DNA of 64,000 nucleotides from Neoscytalidium dimidiatum (taxonomy: Eukaryota; Ascomycota; Dothideomycetes; Botryosphaeriales; Botryosphaeriaceae), in NCBI GenBank assembly GCA_037367355.1, contig CM074698.1, positions 1,488,001 through 1,552,000 on the forward strand, in the 5' to 3' direction. Shown here in pieces: positions 56,963 through 64,000 of the stretch (position 1 is the stretch's first letter; each line of letters begins with the position of its first letter). A program made the translations under genes and the position numbers. The notes below the pieces were generated by a model, which was not told where the DNA came from, made no database searches, and was given only the letters and a program-made list of their open reading frames with translations.

Positions 56963-57808
56963 ATGGCTACTCCCATCAAGAAGACCTTCGTCGTGGAGCA
57001 CCTCGATCCCGAGCTCGAGGCCTGGTCGTCGCTCGAGTATGCCGCCATTGCCCGAGAGTCGCACGCCTCCAACGTGTGCTTCCTGCTTTCCAGCGTGCCG
57101 CAGACGCTGAAACTGCCCGAGAACTTGACCCAGGTTGACGGGCTTGAGGTCGAGCACGACAGCGTCGAGAACCTGTTTGAGAAGCCCAGGGTGTGCTTGC
57201 TAGATCCGGCTGCCAAGCAGGAACTGGGCCCGGCCGATGGCGACAAATTCGACGTGTTCCTATTTGGAGGCATTCTGGGTATGAGAGCAGGCTGAGCAAG
57301 AGAAGGTTTCACGTGTTTGCAAGCTGATCTTGTGCAGGGGACGATCCGCCAAGAGGTGCAACAAGACATGGCATCCACCTCGATATCCCCTCGTTAACTA
57401 ATGAATCGTGTAGACCGCACTTCCGAGCTCCGTAAGAAGGGCTTCGACGGACGCCGTCTTGGCCCCGTTCAGATGACCACAGACACGGCGGTGAGGGTGA
57501 CGAGGATGATAGTTCAAGACAAGAGTGAGGATTCCGCCCTGCATAATGTACCGCAGTATCCCTGATTTGACTCTTCGCAGTTCCCCTGGATAAGATCCCA
57601 TTCATCGATAATCCTGAGATCAGGGTAGACAAGCACGAGAGTACGGAAATGCCGTTCCGCTATGTCATTGACGAGAATGGACAGCCAATCATGCCCGAGG
57701 TGGGTTTTGTCGACTCGCGATAAGGACTGACACGACTAACATTCGCTCCAGGGGATGGTCGAGTTGATCAAGCAAGATTCCGAGAGAGGATTTGGAGACC
57801 TCCTTTGA
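56963..57808 (+). CDS. SFM1: SFM1, SPOUT-type protein arginine methyltransferase
   Basis: Five exons: 56963-57278, 57338-57355 (only 18 nt), 57414-57524, 57581-57699 and 57752-57808. All are GT-AG, with the frame closing to 206 residues, close to yeast Sfm1. Landmarks are KTFVVEHLDPELEAWSSLEY at the start, VCLLDPAAKQEL, the knot region FDVFLFGGILGDDPPRDRTS spread over exons 1-3, LRKKGFDGRRLGPVQMTTDT, and IPLDKIPFIDNPEI with MPFRYV after intron 3. The family monomethylates an arginine of ribosomal protein uS3 in yeast. The trefoil-knot SPOUT fold is assumed from family membership. The 18-nt micro-exon encodes DDPPR, the centre of the conserved SAM-site loop, so it is certainly used. Confidence 0.93.
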
Positions 57809-57970
57809 GATCAGCGATACAAAATACATGAAATGGAGAAATTTATTCCTCTCGCCTAAGCTATGACGTGGAAAATAGATCCAGCTTGGTCGAGATCATT
57901 CAGGGTATCACTATATCGTACAAGACTAACTCCGCTCTTTGATGTGGCCACCGCGCGGGAAATATGCCAC

Positions 57971-58341
57971 TCAATACCTGCGGTGGCTGCCCCTTCCATC
58001 CGTTCCCCGCATGCGCCTGGTTCCTGCGGCCTGCGGTGATCCGTGTTAGCCAAATGCACAGAACTGCGGTAAGAGTGGTATTCCGTAAGACTCACCTTCT
58101 CGCCTGGCCTACGGGTCATAGTGCCCTTGAGCTTGAGCATTGCGCCCGACACCTTGTCCTTAAGAGAGGGCTTACGCCTGTGGTGATGACCAGTGACGCC
58201 GGCTCTATGTCCGTTGGTTGTAGTCGTCTTCTTGGTGGTCGTAGTAGTCGTGGTCGTGGTAGCACCCTTGCGGCGACCGCGAAGCCTACTCATGATGCCG
58301 GGCTTCCGGGTGGTAGTCCTGGTCCTGCGAGTGGTAGGCAT
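57971..58341 (-). CDS. Small basic Thr/Arg-rich protein, conserved in fungi
   Basis: Exon 1 is 58341-58096 and exon 2 is 58030-57971, joined by a phase-0 intron (GTGAGT...CCGCAG), giving 101 residues. It reads MPTTRRTRTTTRKPGIMSRL at the start, then a Thr run followed by Lys (ATTTTTTTTTKK), then HHHRRKPSLKDKVSGAMLKL, KGTMTRRPGEK, and after the intron AAGTRRMRGTDGRGSHRRY. I have the impression that the KPSLKDKVSGAMLKLKG and AAGTRRMRGTDGRGS blocks recur in small hypothetical proteins of other ascomycetes, but I know no function. Strong positive charge fits nucleic acid or membrane binding. It is convergent with SFM1 (162 bp between tails). An upstream in-frame ATG at 58404 would add 21 residues. 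Confidence 0.78.
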
Positions 58342-59631
58342 CTTGGTCGAGGTGAGGGATATAGTAGACAAAGTTTTCTTGAGTTGTTCGCTTTTGAGAT
58401 TCACCTGTGAGGTGAAATTTATATGTTGTAGTCGGAGTTGTGGATCTTTGATGAACAGTTCGTTAAAGAAGTGAGAGGAGCTTTTATAGATACGAACGAG
58501 CTACATCTACATAAAACAGGGTTTTGTGGAGTATTCCGGATCGTCAGGGTTGGACGTCATGCAGGACCAAAAGCAAGGAAAGCAGATTGCCTATTCGACA
58601 CGCGGCGCATAGCATCCAACACGAAAATGGAAGGGGCTTTCGTGTGGCGCTGCCAATAGCAGGAGTCTTGAGAGGCCGTCGCTGTCCTGTCTGTGACATG
58701 CATGCCACGTCGCGCGCACCTATGCGGCGCACCGAGAGCGCGTTCCGCAACCAGCTGTCATGAAACAGATCAGAGTATCCATCTTTCTGTTTCATGAATC
58801 GCGAGAAGCTAAAGCGACCAACGAGCGTCTAGGATCATAGACTAAGTACGCCTTGTGTCCACTGTATGATCCAGAGCAGAAGCGTCAAAGGATTCGGACG
58901 TGAAGCTGCGAGAGATAAGTTGGCCCGTGCAACTACGTCATCAGCAGGCGCTTCTTCCAAGGCTGATCACATCCAGTCATCATACCATTCCCATTCTTCG
59001 AGAAGACTTGCAAGATTTCTCCTGCCGTGGCTGAGTAGCCTTGTCTGTCGATTCAAGGCATGGGCTATTGGGCATTGCGGCCCGCGTTCTAGAAGACGCC
59101 CACAGTCGGGGCACGGGGCCCTCGCTTTCTCAGGGTCTTCTATGGCTGAATCAACCTGGGTTCTACTGAAGCGCAAAATCTCAGGCAAGTGTAAGTATTA
59201 AAACGCTAAGGCGCAGCAGTAGGCTTCCTGGGTCATGGCTGAAGCCAAGTGCACTTGATTGAAATGGTGTATCTTCCGCCAGGATTGCCTCAGAAGCGCG
59301 GCTCCAGTTGCAGCGGATCAACACCACCCTATAGAGCGTGCAGTCGAGTGACCATGGAAATCCGGCGGATTTTCGTTGTGAACGAGTGAATTGCAGGTGG
59401 CTGCGTTCTGTTGCTGAACGGACGTCGTCATGTCGTCAGTTGCATGAGCGCCCGGCGTCGTCTCCGATGATGTAATGCTAGCCCGTACAAAAGCACGATG
59501 GCTGCTTCCCTCGTTGCTGCTGTTATCATTCGTTCTCTCCAAAGGACAGCCTTCACAAAACAAGGTTCCGAGAGGTCATTTTCAATCTCACAGCACTGCT
59601 CGATCTAGACTCTTCAGAATAAATCGAGACA
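58342..59631. other. Divergent intergenic, nothing firm
   Basis: About 1.29 kb between the small basic protein (minus) and the SDR (plus). Short domain-less frames only. Confidence 0.5.
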
Positions 59632-60722
59632 ATGGAGACGCTCAAGAACACTGTTAAATCCGCTACTGACCCTGGCTCGCAGTTCGAGCAAGGTAAGAAG
59701 CCAGTCGCTCACTGCCTGTGGGGCTCTATCGTTGACACCAACAAGGTCACCAGCCTCCGATACAGTACCAGCAACCCCCCGGACTTGAGTCTGAGCTCAA
59801 AGGACCGAAGCCTCAAGATGAGAATGTGCCTACCGAGGATGGCGGTTATCAAATTTATAAAGCCGCCGGAAAGCTCCAGGGTAAGAAGGCATTGATCACA
59901 GGTGGTGACAGCGGCATCGGTCGAGCGGTCGCCATTCTCTTTGCCATGGAGGGTGCAGATAGCTTCATCGCCTACTTGCCCCAAGAGGAATCCGATGCGC
60001 AGGAGACGAAGAAGAGGGTTGAAGAGAAGGGCGGGAGGTGCTACCTGTTCGCCACAGACCTAACAGACAAGAAGAACTGCAAGGCTGTAGCAAACAAGGC
60101 GCTGGAGACCATGGGTACCGTCAACATTCTCGTAAACAACGCCGCCTACCAGATGATGCGCAACAACATCGAGGACCTCCCTGAGTAAGCGAGTCTTGGG
60201 AGTTCGCATTGGTTGGACTGCTTTACTGACATTCTGCCAGGGAGCAATGGGAGCATACCTTCAACGTGAACATCCATCCCTACGTAAGTACTCCGTCAGC
60301 TGGAGCCGCCACACTCGCAACTGACTCCTGCATAGTTCTACCTCTCCAAATACATTATTCCCCACATGCAGAAGGGAGACACCATCATTAATAACGCCTC
60401 AATCAATGCTTACATTGGACGTCCCGATCTCCTTGATTACACGTCAACAAAGGGCGCGATCGTGTCCTTCACCCGTGGTCTCTCCAATCAATATGTTGGC
60501 AAGGGCATCCGCGTCAACGCCGTCGCCCCTGGGCCCGTTTGGACACCATTGATTCCTTCGACCATGACTCATGAGGCCCAGGATCAATTCACCTCTCCTA
60601 TGGGACGCCCAAGCCAGCCGAGCGAAATTGCAACGTGCTTCGTCTTCCTCGCCAGTACGGATTCCATGAGCATTTCCGGCCAGACGATCCATGCCAATGG
60701 TGGCGTTGTCGTCAATGGTTGA
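59632..60722 (+). CDS. Short-chain dehydrogenase/reductase (SDR, YghA/GRA-type)
   Basis: Exons 59632-59692, 59746-60184, 60241-60283 and 60336-60722 give 309 residues. Intron 1 uses an AACAAG acceptor, chosen because it restores the frame and the family's QFEQGHQPPIQYQQ-like opening. The Rossmann start KALITGGDSGIGRAVA binds NAD(P); NILVNNAAYQ is the NNAG-type structural motif. The active site is the Ser of INNASINAY with Tyr and Lys in DYTSTKGA. The product-release segment is VAPGPVWTPLIP. This subgroup (about 300 residues with an N-terminal extension before the Rossmann fold) includes bacterial YghA and fungal stress-linked reductases. The substrate is unknown. The extension may help oligomerise. 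Confidence 0.92.
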
Positions 60723-61153
60723 GCGTAAAGTACAGACATTTTCCGAACTGTTTTGAGTTCTGGGGCTTCGGCACTGCGTTGGACGGGCACGAACTTGCAC
60801 CAGGATGTTTGGGTAGATTGGCGCAAATGGAAAATATTAAATATGCGTGACCTGAATTTGTTTCCTAAGCATGCTGGACGACGATTCCGATGACGTGAAC
60901 GTGGGTATCTGTTCGAATAAATAGTATAAATAGAACCGCAGATGCAAGATAGAGTGCCGGATAGTGATTCTTCAAATAAGGTGCTGTTGAAAATGAGGTT
61001 CCGCGGGGAGAAGACATGGGTGGGCGCAGTACGTCACGTGCGCGCTATACCTTTCTAGTATTGGAGCTACGCGACAGGTGTCCCTGGCGATCGACCATGG
61101 TGTTGCATTACTGTCCCGACGCCCCACGCCTGCAAGCAGCACACTCAGACGCA
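60723..61153. promoter_or_regulatory. Upstream region of p24 gene
   Basis: A 431-bp tandem spacer with a CACGTG E-box at 61035-61040. AT-rich near 60910-60990 (possible terminator/poly(A) zone of the SDR). Nothing else seen. Confidence 0.5.
61035..61040. promoter_or_regulatory. CACGTG E-box upstream of p24 gene
   Basis: Context ACGTCACGTGCGC, 114 bp before the ATG at 61154. Core of Cbf1-like bHLH sites; use unproven. Confidence 0.4.
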
Positions 61154-62047
61154 ATGGCTCGTTCAACGCTGCGGATGTCGAGCTTCAGCTCGTTTCTCAC
61201 TTTCCTGGCCTTTGCCGCCTGGCTGGCCCCTGTCAACGCTCTATACTTTTACATGGAGGGCAACGGCCAGAAATGCTTCTTCGAGGAGCTACCCAAGGAC
61301 ACGCTGGTCGTCGGTCAGTAACCTGCTCCCTCACCTACTTTTTGAACCCAGACATACAGCGCACTCCTTCCCGAAGCCGACAGCCTTCCAATCGTCGTCC
61401 CGGACCGCCGCTAACCGGTGCAATCGTACACAACCAATAGGCCACTACAACGCGGAGCAATGGGATGAGGGCTTGCGTGCCTACATGCCGAACAACAACG
61501 TGCAGATCTACATTAGCGTGGAGGAGGTCTTCGACAACGACCACCGCGTCGTCTCGCAGCGTGGCACCTCGACCAAGGGCAAGTTCACCTTCTCGGCTGC
61601 CGACTCGGGTGAGCATCGCATCTGCTTCTCACCTATCGGCGCTGCCACCCACTCGGGCTGGCTGCCCGGCGGTCACCAGGTTGGCAGCATTCGCTTCGAC
61701 CTTGACCTTGCTATCGGTGAGACAAGTAAGATCGAGAGCGACGACAAGGACAAGATCCAGGACCTCCAGCAGAAGGTTAGGGACCTGAACGCTCGCCTGC
61801 AAGATATCCGCCGCGAGCAGGTCTTCCAGAGGGTAAGATTCTCCCAAATACGTTTTTCTTCAGGTATCGAGACTTTGCTGATGTGCATGTTGTACAGGAG
61901 CGCGAGGCCGAGTTCAGAGATCAATCCGAATCCACCAACGCCAAGGTCGTCCGCTGGACGCTAATCCAGGTCGCCGTTCTGGGCGTGACCTGCGCCTGGC
62001 AGCTATCGCACTTGCGTGCTTTCTTCATCAAACAGAAGCTTACTTAA
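61154..62047 (+). CDS. p24-family (emp24/GOLD) cargo receptor, Erp1-like
   Basis: Exons 61154-61313, 61441-61832 and 61898-62047 give 233 residues. The signal peptide is hydrophobic ([17 protein letters not shown]), followed at once by [20 protein letters not shown], the classic p24 opening with the first disulfide Cys. The GOLD domain runs to [11 protein letters not shown], holding the second Cys. A coiled coil follows ([20 protein letters not shown], then IRREQ), and after intron 2 [20 protein letters not shown] leads into one transmembrane helix ([19 protein letters not shown]). The short tail FFIKQKLT is cytosolic and has a phenylalanine pair for COPII plus lysine. p24 proteins cycle between ER and Golgi as hetero-oligomers and load GPI-anchored and other cargo. 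The ATG at 61154 fits the signal peptide; assignment to the Erp1 subgroup is by resemblance. Confidence 0.9.
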
Positions 62048-62501
62048 GCGATGAGCACATGAAAAAGGCGTTGGGCTCTGTGTACGGTGTACGAGGGATT
62101 GACGACTTAGCTTCAAGACATTCTTTCTTATAATGGTACATACTGTAGGGCTGTCTCTGCTTGCGCCGATTGGTGGTTAAAGAAAAGTTGTGGTTCAAAC
62201 GTGAACCTATAAAAGCCATGCTTTTCCTTCAAAGCGCATATCTCAGCCAAGCGGGCTAATGTGGTGTTGATCGAATACCCTCCAAGTTTCCAAAGATATC
62301 GACTAGTTCGTGTACAACTGTACTCAAGGTTCGCAGTAGATGACATGCCACATATTTTTTTTTTTGTTCACGATCTGGAAATCGAGAGACTGGAACGGGC
62401 TTATTTTTATTGCTCCGAGCAGGACCTTTGTGAGTACTGATTATTTGGAATCCTGGCACCTTTAACGTCGGTATCACCCCTAGGGTACGAAGAGAGTCCC
62501 A
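62048..62501. other. Convergent 3' intergenic, nothing seen
   Basis: About 450 bp between the tails of the p24 gene and MED5; T run at 62356-62364. No features. Confidence 0.6.
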
Positions 62502-64000
62502 CTAGAAATTCAAATCATCATCAAACCCCATGAGCCCCGAGAAGACGTCGTCATCGGTAGTGCCAGCGCCGGCGGCATCCAGAATACTGTCCATACCGTT
62601 ATCGGCACCAAGACCTAGAGCGTCCAGACCCCCGGTTCCATCAGTACCACCACCCAGACCTGCCGTCACATCCAACGCGCCTTGATCGATACCGGTCGTA
62701 GATGTGTTAACGTCCGTTGCACCACCGCTTGTCGCGATGACATCGCCTGCTCCTGAAGCCGAAATGTCGACGTTGACATCGCCCATCTCAATTCCTTGCA
62801 TAAGACTGCCATTGAGAGCAGCGGCATCCGCGGCGGCTCCAGCGGTGGGTAGGTGCACGCCTGCAGCTGCGGCCTCCGCGAGCTGCGCTTCCACGCGACG
62901 GTGGAGACGGATGGCTGCTTCCGCGAGACCAGGGTCGGTCTGCATCAAGGGAGCTGGGTCGTCCAGCTCATGTTTGAGCATTTCGCGGAGGTTCAGTGAA
63001 CCGTTTCTCGGAGGCATGTGCACGGGGACGTGGGAATTAAGCCAGGAGACGGGTGTGCAGCTGTTAACGTGTAGCGGTGCACAGATCATGTTGATGGCGA
63101 TGTCAAGCGCGACGGCTCCTGCACCAGCTACTGTTTGATTTCTGAGTTCCTCGAGAATGGCCCGGAGAACCTTTTGTGCGCCGACAATCTGCAATGCACT
63201 AAATATTTGTCGATGAGTATACGCTGGTGGGGTGGGGTTGAGATCTGCGGTAGAATTCCAGCTAGTGAGGTGCTGCATCGTGAATTTGATCGCTGAACGA
63301 AATGAGGCCCCTGGGTTGGACATCCAGGGCTCAAGCTCCGCCGAGGAGCTCCACGGTGTTCGCTCGTAGTCGTGGTAAGAACGCAAAGATTCAAGCAACG
63401 GGTTGATATCTGTTCGCGTTGGTTCGCGATGCTGAATGCTCTTTAAGCACCGCTCAAGCCTTCGAGACACCATAGAAACAATCGTGCCGTGCATTGCCTG
63501 CGCCTCTCCTGATATAGAAGCAGGTCGGATAAGTCTTGTGAGTATCTGCATTGTGATATCGAGGTCATGAGCATTCTGTTCCAGAGCATGCGAAGTGATC
63601 CACGTAACCGCGCCGACCAGTGAAGGGAGAAGAAATGTCTCCAGTAAAACTACATTTGTTAGATTCCCAATGTTCATATAGAAGAAGATACAAGTAGAGA
63701 TACTGACATTCCAATCCAGCTTTTACTGTGTCCAAGGGAAGCACATCGGTGGAGCATGCAAAGACCGTTTGGCTGAATATTGTGGGGACGAGCAGATAGA
63801 AATCCTGAGGCTTGCAGCTTGAAAGAAGTTCGTCGCTGATACCCTCTGGATCATATAAGCCACGAAGCCAGCCAGCAAGATACTTGTTCTGGTCCTCAGT
63901 AAGCTCGTCCGTACTGAGGCTCTTGTGGCCCCGCTCCATCAACTGAATGATGAAGGACCCGTCTTCCAAACCCAGTTCAGACGCCTTCAGGTCATGCCGA
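62502..64000 (-). CDS. MED5: Mediator subunit 5 (Nut1), C-terminal part; 5' beyond window
   Basis: Two exons are visible: one from the window edge to 63708 and the last from 63649 to 62502 (stop TAG), with an intron of 59 nt (GTCAGT...ATGTAG) joined as LDTVKAGLEFLLETFLLPSL. The part present is about 480 residues. It is helical and HEAT-like: GHKSLSTDELTEDQNKYLAG, WLRGLYDPEGISDELLSSC, LLPSLVGAVTWITSHALEQN, IFSALQIVGAQKVLRAILEE. It ends in a Gly/Asp/Ala/Thr-rich acidic tail with the terminal motif SGLMGFDDDLNF typical of filamentous Med5. Med5 is a tail-module subunit of Mediator linking activators to RNA polymerase II. The start and at least one upstream exon lie beyond position 64000. Confidence 0.85.

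Noticed and set aside
56347..57378. 343-codon minus-strand frame over the endosulfine/SFM1 promoter and SFM1
   Set aside because: Overlaps SFM1 exons that carry the family motifs; composition is GC-driven.
1..64000. tRNA, 5S rRNA, CRISPR-like arrays
   Set aside because: No GGTTCRANNCC B-box with acceptor-stem pairing, no fungal 5S core sequence and no spaced direct repeats were found by eye; a covariance search would be decisive.

Overview
The window is nuclear DNA of a filamentous ascomycete (Pezizomycotina). The evidence is short GT-AG introns of about 45-130 nt with CTGAC/CTAAC-type branch points, a HET-domain protein, a GH3 beta-glucosidase relic, and fungal forms of CCZ1, KEX1, MED5 and SFM1. 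A Dothideomycete is my guess from the overall feel of the proteins; the sequence I can read does not prove it. Exon boundaries below were worked out by hand from reading frames and splice signals, and each multi-exon model closes in frame with a single stop unless stated.

Layout. 1-1.4 kb: decayed GH3 beta-glucosidase, cut by the window edge. 2.7-3.7 kb: INO80 subunit F-type protein (-). 5.3-7.8 kb: HET-domain protein (+) with an apparent one-base frameshift. 8.6-9.6 kb: LST8 (-). 11.1-12.9 kb: orphan coiled-coil protein (+) built on a 33-bp minisatellite. 13.0-17.3 kb: divergent FMT1 (-) and CCZ1 (+). 18.4-22.5 kb: divergent mitochondrial SAP-motif protein (-) and GPI-type aspartic protease (+). 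22.5-25.3 kb: AT-rich spacer with a possible solo LTR. 25.3-26.7 kb: AIM22-like lipoate ligase (+). 26.7-41.3 kb: a 14.5-kb gene-poor stretch whose only clear gene is an ECL1-family zinc protein (33.7-34.2 kb, +). 41.3-64 kb: dense housekeeping block with SKI8 (-), MRPL32 (-), CDC10 septin (+), GUK1 (-), RAE1 (-), RAD52 (-), KEX1 (-), endosulfine (-), SFM1 (+), a small basic protein (-), an SDR (+), a p24 cargo receptor (+) and the 3' part of MED5 (-, runs off the right edge).

The genes are independent eukaryotic transcription units, not an operon. Themes are mitochondrial translation and lipoylation (FMT1, MRPL32, AIM22), mRNA handling (SKI8, RAE1), the secretory/vacuolar pathway (KEX1, p24, CCZ1, aspartic protease), and nutrient/TORC1 signalling (LST8, endosulfine, ECL1). 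The TORC1 trio is probably a chance neighbourhood. No tRNA, 5S rRNA, CRISPR-like array or intact transposon was found by eye. The most unusual items are a probable GC-AG intron inside the RAD52 DNA-binding domain, an initiator ATG standing alone as the coding part of the first SKI8 exon, a guanylate kinase with an in-frame mitochondrial-like leader, the HET frameshift, and the hendecad minisatellite gene. I did not find a convincing new multi-gene system.
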